64,000 nucleotides of DNA from Pseudovibrio sp. Alg231-02 (GCF_900143565.1 NZ_FREX01000008.1:194049-258048); one strand, 5' to 3'. Numbered from the stretch's first letter, positions 42,612-51,764 are shown. Numbers and translations are program-made. Notes: generated by a model from the sequence alone, not told the origin.

Positions 42612-44750
42612 TCAGGCTGGTAGGGTGCCAACCTTGCCGCGTAAACTGATTTTCTCTAATGGCTGGATGTTGGCGTTTGGCGCCAGTTCCTGGAAGGACA
42701 ACACAGCCAGATCGGCATAGTCGCGCTCGATCACTTTTCTGAAGAAACGGCGGATATCCATTGGGACCAGAATGACCGGAGCGATGCCGTTGTGTGCCAG
42801 ATTATCGCCAATGGCGCTGCGCATGACGGTGATGAGCTGGCGGTGTGTATCCGGCGAAAGCGCCAGATAGGAGGCGCCGCTGGTTTGTCTGATAGCACCG
42901 CGCACTTCATCCTCGATGTCCTTATCGATGAGGTATGCCGGAATGATGTGCTGACCTGCAGAGTATTTGTGCGTGATGTAACGGCTCAATGCCATGCGGA
43001 TATGCTCCGTCAGCATGAGTGGATCTTTTTCCTTCTGGCCCCATTCCACGATGGCCTGCAGGATCGTGCGCATATCACGGATGGAGATGTCCTCACGCAC
43101 CAGACGCTTGAGAACATCGGCCAACGAGATGAGAGGGACGGCGCGGTTTACTTCGCGCACCAGCTCGTCAAAGTCGCCTTCCATGTGCTTGAGCAGGAAC
43201 ATGCATTCCTGAATGCCGAGGAACTCTGCGGCGTGCTGTTTGAGCACATGAGCCAAATGCAGACTGAGCATGCCGGTCAGTGTCAGAGTTTGAATGCCAG
43301 CGCGCGTTGCTTGTTCAAAGTGCCTGTTGTTCACCCAGAAAGACGGGGTGTTTGGCAGGAAGCTGTCGCCTTCCTCGTAAGGAATGTTGAACATAGCGAG
43401 GTTTGGCGGTGTTTCGCGGGCAATGAAATAGCCGGACCGTGCTGCGCCACGGGCAACAGGGACTTCGTTGACGAGGATACGGTACTCGCCTTCCGGCAGG
43501 CTCTCGTTGAGGCGCAGTTTGATGCCGGGGAAGGGGACACCGAGATCGAAATAAAGCGCTTTGCGCACTTTTGCGACTTCTCTGTCGAGCTTCTTCGGGT
43601 TGAGTGTGGACCTGACTGAAGACGAGATATCGACAATGAGTGGAACGGTGATCGTAATGGCCAGATCCTGAGCGGCTTCCACTTCGGTCGCCATGTCCTC
43701 ATCAGGCATCATCATAGCTTCACCTTCAGGCGCTATGGCGGGCGCAAAGGCTGAGAGCTGCTGCGAATCCTTTCTAGCGGACTGAGATTTCGTCTTTCGC
43801 ATGGAGAAGAAAGAAACAGAGCCGAAGATTGCTGCAAGGAGCAAGAAGATGAACGTTGGGAAGCCAGGAATAAGCGCAAAGCCGACCATGATTGTCGCTG
43901 CAATCATGAGGGCCCTTGGTTCACTGTTCAACTGTTTGGCGATGTCAGATCCAAGGTCGCTGGAATCCTCGGTGCTTACACGGGTGACCATGAACCCAGC
44001 TGTGATGGAGATGAACAGAGCCGGGATCTGAGCAACCAGACCATCACCGATGGTCAAAATGGTGTAACGATCCAGAGCATCAACGGCGCTCATGCCATGC
44101 TGGGAGGTGCCGATAATGACGCCACCGATGATGTTAACCGCGGTGATGATCAGGCCCGCAATCGCATCGCCCTTCACGAACTTCATGGCGCCGTCCATGG
44201 AACCGTAAAGCTGGCTTTCTTTTTCCAGCTTGGTGCGGCGGCGCTTGGCTTCATCCAGTTCGATCTGGCCAGCACGCATGTCGGAGTCGATCGACATCTG
44301 CTTGCCGGGCATTGCATCAAGGGAGAAACGGGCGGAGACTTCTGCCACGCGTTCGGAGCCCTTGGTGATCACCAGAAAGTTCACGATGGTCAGGATCAGG
44401 AAGATAACGATACCGACGACCAGATTGCCCTGGACAACGAAGTTGCCGAAGGTGTCGATGATTTCGCCAGCGTCAGCTTTGAGCAGGATCAGACGGGTCG
44501 TCGTGATGGACAGTGACAAGCGAAAGAGGGTCGTGAGAAGCAGGATAGAGGGAAAGGCCGAGAGGGCCACAACATCTTTCAGGTAGAGCGCAGCCATCAG
44601 CAAGATTGCCGCAAGGCTCAGGTTGATTGCAATAAGCGTATCCACGAGAACCGTCGGTAACGGAAGGATCATCATGAATACGATTGCGATCAAAAGAAAT
44701 GCCAGGAGAACATCATTTCTCCCTGACAACATTTGAAAGATTTTTTGCAC
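42612..44750 (-). CDS. sctV: T3SS major export-gate protein SctV
   Basis: SctV (YscV/FlhA) forms the nonameric export gate with a cytoplasmic ring that receives substrates and chaperones. The 712-residue protein has eight N-terminal membrane helices (to about 320, starting LLAFLLIAIVFMMILPLPTV), the conserved DAMPGKQMSIDSDMRAGQID-type loop (about 160), then a linker and the four-subdomain cytoplasmic part ending GKVGTLPA. The GTG start is preceded by GGAG at 6 bases. It is separated from the other gate genes by the island at 39.8-42.5 kb and read in the opposite direction, downstream of a chaperone gene. Confidence 0.96.
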   Translation of the reverse strand: MQKIFQMLSGRNDVLLAFLLIAIVFMMILPLPTVLVDTLIAINLSLAAILLMAALYLKDVVALSAFPSILLLTTLFRLSLSITTTRLILLKADAGEIIDTFGNFVVQGNLVVGIVIFLILTIVNFLVITKGSERVAEVSARFSLDAMPGKQMSIDSDMRAGQIELDEAKRRRTKLEKESQLYGSMDGAMKFVKGDAIAGLIITAVNIIGGVIIGTSQHGMSAVDALDRYTILTIGDGLVAQIPALFISITAGFMVTRVSTEDSSDLGSDIAKQLNSEPRALMIAATIMVGFALIPGFPTFIFLLLAAIFGSVSFFSMRKTKSQSARKDSQQLSAFAPAIAPEGEAMMMPDEDMATEVEAAQDLAITITVPLIVDISSSVRSTLNPKKLDREVAKVRKALYFDLGVPFPGIKLRLNESLPEGEYRILVNEVPVARGAARSGYFIARETPPNLAMFNIPYEEGDSFLPNTPSFWVNNRHFEQATRAGIQTLTLTGMLSLHLAHVLKQHAAEFLGIQECMFLLKHMEGDFDELVREVNRAVPLISLADVLKRLVREDISIRDMRTILQAIVEWGQKEKDPLMLTEHIRMALSRYITHKYSAGQHIIPAYLIDKDIEDEVRGAIRQTSGASYLALSPDTHRQLITVMRSAIGDNLAHNGIAPVILVPMDIRRFFRKVIERDYADLAVLSFQELAPNANIQPLEKISLRGKVGTLPA

Positions 44751-44899
44751 GTCCTGCTCCTGATTTCAGCCTGCTCTTGCTTTCAGGCCAATTCACCTTT
44801 CGCTTCTAACAATTGGAAAAAGCCACAGGTGTGCCGCAGCAAACACTTGAGTAAAAATTTAAAAGAAGATTTGGAGTTATCCTTGCTCGTAAACGCTTA

Positions 44900-45358
44900 T
44901 CAGGCGGGTAAAATGATTTCGCCGGTGTTTTCGGTCAAGGAGATCTGCGGTCCGGGTGTGGTCTCAATCATGAGATTGAGTTTGCCAGCTTCGCTCAAAA
45001 AGTCTTTGAGTGTGGTGTAGAGTTTGTTTCTATCCAGATTGTTGGTGTACTCGGTTTTGATCAATGCGAGATCACCGTCCTTCTCAACAAGGCCAACACG
45101 GTAATTGTTTTCCGCCTGTTGTTCCCCTGAGTAGCGTAGGGCGTTAAGATAAGTATCCCTTCGGGCTTCTGGCGCAGGGCTCCCTAAAATGGTGGAGATA
45201 TGAAGGATATTATTGTCTTCATCACTTTCCAGGATGATCAGGAAATCTTCTAGTAGAACAGTCCAGGTTTTGGCTTCTGCGTACTCTGATATCTCCAAGG
45301 CTTCCAGAAGCGGTCCGACTTCAACCATCAAGTCGTGAATGATTTTGAAGTTGCCCAT
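44900..45358 (-). CDS. CesT-type T3SS chaperone upstream of sctV
   Basis: The 152-residue acidic protein has alternating helix and strand pattern of class I chaperones: helix (IIHDLMVEVGPLLEALEI), strands (TWTVLLEDFLIILESDEDNN), and a C-terminal helix (LYTTLKDFLSEAGKLNLMIE). It is the first gene of the minus unit that includes sctV, 149 bases away, with a Crp-like site 64 bases upstream of its start. Cargo unknown. The nearby deamidase-like protein is a natural candidate. Confidence 0.55.
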   Translation of the reverse strand: MGNFKIIHDLMVEVGPLLEALEISEYAEAKTWTVLLEDFLIILESDEDNNILHISTILGSPAPEARRDTYLNALRYSGEQQAENNYRVGLVEKDGDLALIKTEYTNNLDRNKLYTTLKDFLSEAGKLNLMIETTPGPQISLTENTGEIILPA

Positions 45359-45421
45359 TCAGCTGTCCCTAACTCTACTGATTTATCTGGGATATTCTGT
45401 AGGGCCGGTCTCGAGGGTGTG

Positions 45422-45439
45422 TTGTGCTGTTTGATACAA
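45422..45439. promoter_or_regulatory. Crp-like operator upstream of chaperone-sctV unit
   Basis: TTGTG-ctgtttga-TACAA, 64 bases upstream of the ATG at 45358. Its first 13 bases are identical to the site at 28550, upstream of the tyrosine-rich effector. Confidence 0.52.
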
Positions 45440-45588
45440 ACTACAATCATCTGAAGAAGAAATTTGCAGGCTGCATGCAATGTTTATTGGCGACGACTTA
45501 TGATGAAGTTTTCAAACAGATGACTCGGCTCAGTTTTGAACTGTGAAATTGCTTAAGTCACTATGCGGAATTGGGTTTTACTTATTGC

Positions 45589-45617
45589 TTGACAATATAG
45601 TCTGATGAATATCTCAT
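45589..45617 (+). promoter_or_regulatory. Possible sigma70-type promoter of the liv operon
   Basis: TTGACA (45589-45594), a 17-base spacer and TCTCAT (45612-45617; 4 of 6 consensus bases), ahead of the start at 45666. The -35 box is perfect and the -10 box weak. Confidence 0.35.
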
Positions 45618-45665
45618 TGCCTTAATAATATTATAATGAAAAATCTTTTTGGGGGAGGGGTTGTT

Positions 45666-46898
45666 TTGTCTAAAGGTAATTTATTGAAATCTAGTCTGGT
45701 TGCACTTCTGCTTTCCGGTGGTGTTCTCTCTGCGGAAGCTGAGGTTATCAAGATCGGATACATTGATCCGCTATCAGGTCCGTTTGGGAGTACGGGTGAT
45801 GCTGGGGTGAAGCACTTCCGCTATGCGGCTGAAGAAATTAATGCCGCTGGTGGTATGGGCGGCATGCAGGTGGAAGTGGTTGCTTTTGATAATAAAATCA
45901 ATCCGAAAGAGAGCCTTGTTCAACTGCAGAAGGCGATTGATCAGGGTGTTCGCTTTATTGCGCAGGGGAACGGGTCGAGCGTTGCGAATGCTTTGACTGA
46001 TGCGATTGCTAAGCACAACAAGCGTAATCCGGGAGAAGAGGTTCTTTTCCTCAACTATGCGGCGGTTGATCCTGCATTGACCAACAAGAAATGCAATTAC
46101 TGGCATTTCCGATTTGATGCCCATGTGGACATGAAAATGGCGGGTCTGACTGATTGGCTGCGGGATCAGAAAGACATCAAGTCTGCTTATATTCTGGCGC
46201 AGGATTATTCTTACGGGCGAGCGTTTACAGCAGCTGCAAAGTCCATGATTGAGGAGAAACGTCCGGACATCAAGATTGTTGGTGCAGAGCTTCATCCGAT
46301 TGGCAAGGTTAAAGATTTCACGCCCTACGTGCAGAAAATGATGAGCGCGAAGGCAGATGTTGTGTTTACGGGAAACTGGGGAACAGACATGACGCTGCTG
46401 GTGAAAGCGGCTAATGCGTCCGGTCATACAGTGCCGTATCTGACGTTCTATGGCGGCGGTCTGGGGGCTCCGACTGCGATGGGGAAGAGTGCTGTTGGGT
46501 TGGTGAAACAGATCACTGAGTTCCACGAGAACATCGAGGCCTCTGAAAAGCAGATGGCTCGGGTGGATGATTTTGAGAAAACCAACAATCTCGATTACTA
46601 TTACGAGCGGGTTTTCACCTTGATGAACATGCTTGATAAGGCCGTTGATGCGGTTGGGTCAGTGGATGTGCCCAAGGTTGCAGCTGAGCTGGAAGGGATG
46701 ACTTATGAGACGCCGTATGGAGAGGTGACCATGCGGGCGGATGACCACCAGCTGATGCAACCGCTTTATATCTCAACGTTTTCTGAGGGTGTGGCTCGTG
46801 ATGTGGAGAATACCGGTTACGGGTTCAAAACAGATATCACCATTCCGGCAGCGGCGACTGAAACTCCGACGACGTGCAGGATGCGTCGTCCTTCCTAA
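45666..46898 (+). CDS. livK: Branched-chain amino-acid-type ABC transporter binding protein
   Basis: Periplasmic binding protein of the Leu/Ile/Val family (type I fold), which delivers ligand to the permease encoded downstream. It has a signal peptide (LLKSSLVALLLSGGVLSAEA), then EVIKIGYIDPLSGPFGSTG and the usual two-lobe pattern to a C-terminal Cys-containing tail. An ATG at 45636 lies in frame, but the Shine-Dalgarno-like GGGGGAGGGG falls just inside it, 4-5 bases before a TTG at 45666, so TTG is taken as the start (410 residues). The ligand cannot be told from sequence. The neighbouring catabolic genes suggest an organic acid as well as amino acids. Confidence 0.87.
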   Translation: MSKGNLLKSSLVALLLSGGVLSAEAEVIKIGYIDPLSGPFGSTGDAGVKHFRYAAEEINAAGGMGGMQVEVVAFDNKINPKESLVQLQKAIDQGVRFIAQGNGSSVANALTDAIAKHNKRNPGEEVLFLNYAAVDPALTNKKCNYWHFRFDAHVDMKMAGLTDWLRDQKDIKSAYILAQDYSYGRAFTAAAKSMIEEKRPDIKIVGAELHPIGKVKDFTPYVQKMMSAKADVVFTGNWGTDMTLLVKAANASGHTVPYLTFYGGGLGAPTAMGKSAVGLVKQITEFHENIEASEKQMARVDDFEKTNNLDYYYERVFTLMNMLDKAVDAVGSVDVPKVAAELEGMTYETPYGEVTMRADDHQLMQPLYISTFSEGVARDVENTGYGFKTDITIPAAATETPTTCRMRRPS

Positions 46899-46917
46899 CG
46901 ATCTTACTTGAACAATG

Positions 46918-46956
46918 GCATGCTCGGGCAATTGGGCTTGAGCATGCTCTTTTCTT
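46918..46956 (+). terminator. Intercistronic hairpin after livK-like gene
   Basis: Perfect 8-bp arms GCATGCTC (46918-46925) and GAGCATGC (46940-46947) are followed by TCTTTTCTTTT, 19 bases after the binding-protein stop and just before the permease. It probably gives partial termination so that the binding protein is made in excess. Confidence 0.7.
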
Positions 46957-46968
46957 TTGAGGGATGTT

Positions 46969-47901
46969 ATGGAGACGGTTGTTTTTGCTCTGCTCAACGG
47001 GCTGATCTATGGCTTGTTGCTGTTCATGCTGTCCAGCGGATTGACGTTGATTTTCAGTATGATGGGCGTTCTCAATATGGCTCATGCAAGCTTTTACATG
47101 CTGGGTGCCTATTTTGCTTTTACTCTTGGCCAGCACACCGGCTTCTGGTTTGCGTTATTTCTGGCGCCGATTTGCGTTGGAGCAGCTGGAGCCTGCGTTG
47201 AAAAGTGGGGCCTGCGCAAAGTGCATGCCAGGGGGCATGTGGCTGAGCTGCTTTTCACATTCGGGCTGGCTTATGTGATTGAGGAGCTGGTGAAGATTGT
47301 CTGGGGTAAGTTTGCTGTTGCCTATGAGATTCCGCCGGAGCTCAATTATTCGCTCTTTGAACTGTTTGGTTCTCAGTATCCGGCGTATCGCATTTTCATG
47401 TTGGCTGTGTCCATCGCGATGCTGGCGGGGCTTTGGTACCTGTTGAAGCGAACGCGGATCGGGCTGATCATTCAGGCGTCGCTGACACATCCGCATATGG
47501 TGTCTCATCTGGGGCATAACGTGCCACGGATCTTTATGCTGGTGTTTGCGGCAGGCTGTGCGCTGGCGGGATTGGCCGGGGTGATAGGCGGCAACTATCT
47601 GGTGACCGAGCCATCCATGGCGTTTTCGATCGGACCGATTGTTTTTGTGGTTGTTGTGGTCGGTGGTATGGGCAGTCTGGAAGGGGCGTTTATTGCCAGT
47701 TTGCTGATTGGCTTTCTTCAGACCTTTGCCATCTCAATCGATAGCAGTTTTGCTGAAATTTTTTCGTTTGCCGGATTGAGCGCTGATGGCGATATCGGAC
47801 GTATTACCATTGCGTCTTTGGCTCCCATGCTGCCGTTCCTTCTTCTGGTGCTGATGTTGATGCTGCGTCCGCGTGGGCTGATGGGGGAGCGTGAGTTTTG
47901 A
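46969..47901 (+). CDS. livH: LivH-type ABC permease
   Basis: Inner-membrane permease of the branched-chain amino-acid family, about 310 residues with multiple hydrophobic helices. It shows LSSGLTLIFSMMGVLNMAHA, the characteristic N-terminal motif, and a C-terminal LMLRPRGLMGEREF. The ATG at 46969 has GAGG 6 bases upstream; a TTG at 46957 is less likely. Its stop overlaps the livM start. Confidence 0.93.
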   Translation: METVVFALLNGLIYGLLLFMLSSGLTLIFSMMGVLNMAHASFYMLGAYFAFTLGQHTGFWFALFLAPICVGAAGACVEKWGLRKVHARGHVAELLFTFGLAYVIEELVKIVWGKFAVAYEIPPELNYSLFELFGSQYPAYRIFMLAVSIAMLAGLWYLLKRTRIGLIIQASLTHPHMVSHLGHNVPRIFMLVFAAGCALAGLAGVIGGNYLVTEPSMAFSIGPIVFVVVVVGGMGSLEGAFIASLLIGFLQTFAISIDSSFAEIFSFAGLSADGDIGRITIASLAPMLPFLLLVLMLMLRPRGLMGEREF

Positions 47902-49175
47902 CCGACTACAGTCTTGACCGGGTGCCTGATCTGGCACCGAGTGCACGCTACAAATTTGCGACACGGGTTCTGCCGCTGTTGTTGCTCGCTCTGATCCTGT
48001 TGAGCATTCCGCTGTTTGAGCCGTCCAGAACGTGGCTATCGCTGTTCAACGCGATTGGCATCAACATGGTTTTTGCGCTGTCCTACAACATGTTGCTGGG
48101 GCAGGCGGGGATGCTTTCGTTTGGCCATGCGGTCTACTTTGGCCTTGGTGGTTATGCGGCTATGCACGGAATGAATGCGATTGAGAACGCAAGTTATGAT
48201 GGTGGTGTCTGGGCAGCCTTTCCCATGTTTGCCCTGCCACTGGTGGGGTTTGCGGGAGGAGCGCTGGCGGGCGCAGTGATTGGCTGGCCGTCCTGCCGGC
48301 GGGCGGGAGTGCCGTTTGCCATGATCTCGCTTGGCATTGCAGAGCTTGTTGCGGCTGCCGGTTTCATGTTTATCAGCGTCTTCGGTGGCGAGGAAGGTAT
48401 CACTGGCGATCGCATGAATGGTGTTGAGCTGTTTGGGTTGTCTCTTGGGCCTTTGGGCGAAGTGTACTGGTTCATTGCGTTCTGGACCTTTTTAGGCACC
48501 GCGCTGATGTATGCCTTCACCAGAACACCGCTTGGCAAGTTGGCGCAGGCAGTGCGGGATAATCCAGAGCGGGTGCAGTTTGTGGGTTATAACCCCAACC
48601 GTGTGCGTTATCTGGTGTTCATCGCCGCTGGCGGTTTTGCCGGGCTGGCGGGCGGCATGTCTGCGGTGAACTATGAGATATTTACGCCGGAAAGCCTGAG
48701 TGTAGTGCCGTCAGGTCTGGTGCTGCTGATGGCGTTCATTGGCGGGGCGCGGTACTTTGCAGGGCCTATTCTTGGAGCTGTGGTGCTGACTTATATGCAG
48801 TCCAATCTCTCAGATTATTCAGAGGCGTGGCTGCTTTATCTGGGGCTGCTGTTTATCGGGATGATCCTGTTTGCACCGGGCGGTCTTGCTGGGCTGTTGC
48901 TGAGCGGGACTGCAGCCTTAAAGCATTCTTTGAGTGGTAAGGGGGTGTTGCGGGCTGGAGCGTTTGTGACTTCGGCCCTGATGGTTGCAGCTGGTGTTAT
49001 TGTGCTGGTTGAGTTGGCAGTGCGGCATTCCAATGGGTTTGGAGAGGCTTTCGAAACGTTTGGTTTCCATCTGGCTCCTGACCAGATGATGCCGTGGGCA
49101 GTTGGTTTGATACTTGCCGGTGTTGGCATAGGCTCGCTCAAAGTGCTTTCCAGACAGGGAGGTGTAGGCTCATGA
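47898..49175 (+). CDS. livM: LivM-type ABC permease
   Basis: The second inner-membrane permease, 425 residues, has the LivM motif ALSYNMLLGQAGMLSFGHAV (about 57-76) and the RYLVFIAAGGFAGLAGGMSA loop. It is longer than many LivM proteins because of an extra hydrophobic C-terminal part (about 340-420). The TTG start overlaps the livH stop (TTGA), and its own stop overlaps the livG ATG, so livHMGF are translationally coupled. Confidence 0.92.
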   Translation: MTDYSLDRVPDLAPSARYKFATRVLPLLLLALILLSIPLFEPSRTWLSLFNAIGINMVFALSYNMLLGQAGMLSFGHAVYFGLGGYAAMHGMNAIENASYDGGVWAAFPMFALPLVGFAGGALAGAVIGWPSCRRAGVPFAMISLGIAELVAAAGFMFISVFGGEEGITGDRMNGVELFGLSLGPLGEVYWFIAFWTFLGTALMYAFTRTPLGKLAQAVRDNPERVQFVGYNPNRVRYLVFIAAGGFAGLAGGMSAVNYEIFTPESLSVVPSGLVLLMAFIGGARYFAGPILGAVVLTYMQSNLSDYSEAWLLYLGLLFIGMILFAPGGLAGLLLSGTAALKHSLSGKGVLRAGAFVTSALMVAAGVIVLVELAVRHSNGFGEAFETFGFHLAPDQMMPWAVGLILAGVGIGSLKVLSRQGGVGS

Positions 49176-49942
49176 ATGCTCCAGCCTTACAACTGACGGA
49201 CCTTCGCAAAAGCTTTGGTCCGGCGAAAATTATCGAAGGGGTTTCGCTGGAGATTGCCCGGGGTGAGCGACACGCGATCATCGGCCCCAACGGGGCTGGC
49301 AAGTCCACCTTGTTCAACCTCATCTCTGGTCTGTTTCCACCAAGTTCAGGGAAGATCAGTCTGGGTGGACAGCAGATCGCTGGTCTTAAACCTCATCAGA
49401 TCAATCGGCTTGGATTGTCTCGGAGTTTTCAGGTCTCCAACATTTTTACTAATATGTCGGTGCGTGAGAATGTGCGCTGCGGAGTATTGTGGTCGCTTGG
49501 ATATGGGCACAGCTTTTGGCGGAACATTGGTAACCTGAAGGAGGTTCAGCGGAAGACTGCTGAAGTGCTGGAGAAGGTGGGGTTGACGGACAAGGCTGAT
49601 GTGCCAGCTGTGCTGCTGACCTATGCGGACCAACGCACACTGGAGATTGCCATCACCATTGCAGGCGGGGCAGATGTAATCTTGCTGGATGAGCCAACAG
49701 CAGGCATGAGCCATTCTGAAACCGACAGGGCGATCAAGCTCATTGAGATGGCGACGGAAGGGAAGACGCTCCTGATCGTGGAGCATGACATGGGCGTCGT
49801 GTTCGGGCTTTCTGACCGGATTTCAGTGCTTGTTTATGGTGAGATCATCGCAACCGGAACGCCAGAGGAAATTCGCGGTAATGCGCGTGTGCGAGAGGCG
49901 TATCTGGGGGATGAGGCAGATTTTGCGGAGAAGAGTGCATGA
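49172..49942 (+). CDS. livG: LivG-type ABC ATPase
   Basis: The 256-residue ATP-binding subunit has Walker A GPNGAGKST (about 38-46), Q-loop region NRLGLSRSFQVSNIF, a Walker B ILLDEPTAGM and the switch His in IVEHDMGVVF. The signature loop reads LTYADQRTLE rather than LSGGQ, as is usual in LivG. The ATG at 49172, with GGAGG upstream, overlaps the livM stop. Confidence 0.94.
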   Translation: MNAPALQLTDLRKSFGPAKIIEGVSLEIARGERHAIIGPNGAGKSTLFNLISGLFPPSSGKISLGGQQIAGLKPHQINRLGLSRSFQVSNIFTNMSVRENVRCGVLWSLGYGHSFWRNIGNLKEVQRKTAEVLEKVGLTDKADVPAVLLTYADQRTLEIAITIAGGADVILLDEPTAGMSHSETDRAIKLIEMATEGKTLLIVEHDMGVVFGLSDRISVLVYGEIIATGTPEEIRGNARVREAYLGDEADFAEKSA

Positions 49943-50658
49943 GCAGGGTTGCTGCAAGTGAAATGCTGAAAGTTCGCGATCTGCATGCTTTTTATGGCAA
50001 GAGCCATGTGCTGCGCGGCGTGAATATGGATGTGCCCAAGGGCAGCGTGACGGCGCTGCTGGGGCGCAATGGTGTCGGGCGTTCCACCACAGCCAAGGCG
50101 ATTATGGGCGAGGTGGCACCGAAAGGAGGTATCTGGTTCAAAGGTGAGACTATCGCCGGCCTGCCGAGCCATAGCATTGCGTGCAAGGGGCTTGGGTATG
50201 TGCCGGAGAACCGGGATGTCTTCCCTTTGATGAGTGTGCGGGACAATCTTCTTCTTGGTATCAAGGATATACGTAAGCCGGGCAGGTGGAGCATTGAGCA
50301 GATGCTGGATATGTTCCCAAACCTCAAATCACGTGCTGATACGGCAGCTGGTGTGCTTTCTGGCGGCGAAAAGCAGATGCTCACGATCTGCCGGACGCTG
50401 ATGGGAGATCCTGATCTGATCATCATTGATGAACCGACCGAAGGGCTTGCACCCAAGATTGTGACGCAAGTTGGGGAGCTGATTGCGGAGATTGCGCGAG
50501 CCGGTGTTTCGATCTTGCTGGTGGAGCAGAAGCTTTCCATCGCGCTGAAGATTGCCCAACAGGTTTATGTGATGGGGCATGGGGAGATTGTTTATCACGG
50601 GACACCAGAGGAGTTTCGAGCGCGGGATGATATCCGGCGGGAATGGCTGGAAGTGTGA
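49939..50658 (+). CDS. livF: LivF-type ABC ATPase with altered Walker A
   Basis: The 239-residue ATP-binding subunit has the LivF pattern: LHAFYGKSHVLRGV, signature LSGGEKQ, Walker B LIIIDEPTEG and EQKLSIALKIA. The Walker A motif reads GRNGVGRST: the nearly invariant Lys that binds ATP phosphates is Arg (codon CGT), where LivF normally has GRNGVGKTT. LivG keeps its Lys, so the transporter may have one weakened site or depend on LivG. A sequencing error is possible. Confidence 0.9.
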   Translation: MSRVAASEMLKVRDLHAFYGKSHVLRGVNMDVPKGSVTALLGRNGVGRSTTAKAIMGEVAPKGGIWFKGETIAGLPSHSIACKGLGYVPENRDVFPLMSVRDNLLLGIKDIRKPGRWSIEQMLDMFPNLKSRADTAAGVLSGGEKQMLTICRTLMGDPDLIIIDEPTEGLAPKIVTQVGELIAEIARAGVSILLVEQKLSIALKIAQQVYVMGHGEIVYHGTPEEFRARDDIRREWLEV

Positions 50659-50765
50659 GCAGTGTTTTTCTTGGAGAAGTGCTGCAGGATGCCTTGCTGG
50701 TGTTTTTTGAGTTGGATGATGTGTGTTAGGCAAGGGATGTAAATGATCGGGGTGGGGTTTTAGCG

Positions 50766-51575
50766 TTGAGCGGACATGAAGAAAAAGACCGGCGGTTTGC
50801 GACAACGCTGGCGCGAGGGCTGCAGGTTTTACGGGCGTTCCGGGCTTCTGATGACGGGCTTGGCAACCAGGAAATCTCTCAGCGTACTGGCATTCCCAAA
50901 TCCACTGTTTCCCGTTTGACCTTCACCCTTCAGCAGCTTGGTTATCTCAGCCATGCGCGTCGTCATGATCGGTATCGGTTTGGTCCGGCAGCGCTGGCGC
51001 TGGGCAATATTGCCAGTGCCTCTGTTTCCTTCATTGAAGCGGCAAATCCGATGATGCAGCAACTGGCTGATGAGACGGGTACGCTTGCTTTGCTGGCAGT
51101 GCTTGATGAAAACAAGATGCTGTTGACCAAGACGTGGCGCCCGCAAGGCGCTCCTGCCATCTGGCTGGAAGTGGGGCACCGCATTCCGGTTACTGGATCA
51201 TCCTCTGGACATGCTTATCTGGCCAGCGTAACGGACCATGAGTTTGCTCAGGTTTGCGAGCGTGTACAGGGGCGGGATGAGAACATTTCTGTTGAGATAC
51301 TGGAGATTGCACGGGCTGCAGGGTACTCTCAGCTGTTGGCCCAAGGCTTTGTAATTGTTGATGAAGATAAGCGTTATGCTGAGAACATCAATGCGGTCTC
51401 AACCGGTTTCCGGTCTCATGATTTTGGCGAGCCGGTTGCGATCAGCTGCGGGGCAACACCGGACATGCTGAGCTATAATCGCATGCAAAATGAAGTTGGG
51501 CCGAAACTGCGGGACCGCGTGAAAGAGTTGGAACGGGCGCTGGGCTTGCCCTCGGTTCTGGTCAATCGGGGCTAA
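50766..51575 (+). CDS. IclR-family transcriptional regulator
   Basis: The 269-residue protein has an N-terminal winged helix (about 15-75: ARGLQVLRAFRASDDGLGNQ, ISQRTGIPKSTVSRLTFTL) and a C-terminal IclR effector-binding domain (about 85-265) with AISCGATPDM. IclR proteins usually repress or activate catabolic operons in response to a small acid. It lies between the liv and acyl-CoA dehydrogenase genes and may regulate either or both. The TTG start follows GGGGTGGGG. A more standard ATG is not available in frame nearby. Confidence 0.9.
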   Translation: MSGHEEKDRRFATTLARGLQVLRAFRASDDGLGNQEISQRTGIPKSTVSRLTFTLQQLGYLSHARRHDRYRFGPAALALGNIASASVSFIEAANPMMQQLADETGTLALLAVLDENKMLLTKTWRPQGAPAIWLEVGHRIPVTGSSSGHAYLASVTDHEFAQVCERVQGRDENISVEILEIARAAGYSQLLAQGFVIVDEDKRYAENINAVSTGFRSHDFGEPVAISCGATPDMLSYNRMQNEVGPKLRDRVKELERALGLPSVLVNRG

Positions 51576-51764
51576 GCTTGTAGCGAGCGGAAAGCTCTCA
51601 TTATCGTTAGAGCTGTTTGCTAGAAATTCTGCATATTGGAATTATGGATTACATATTGAAATAATCTGGATGCGCGATACTCTGATCTCATGATGGGGAT
51701 GAGTTGAGCGATGCGTTCTGGATCCTCCCGACAGTTATGTCCAGTGAAGCAGGGAGGGCGGCAT

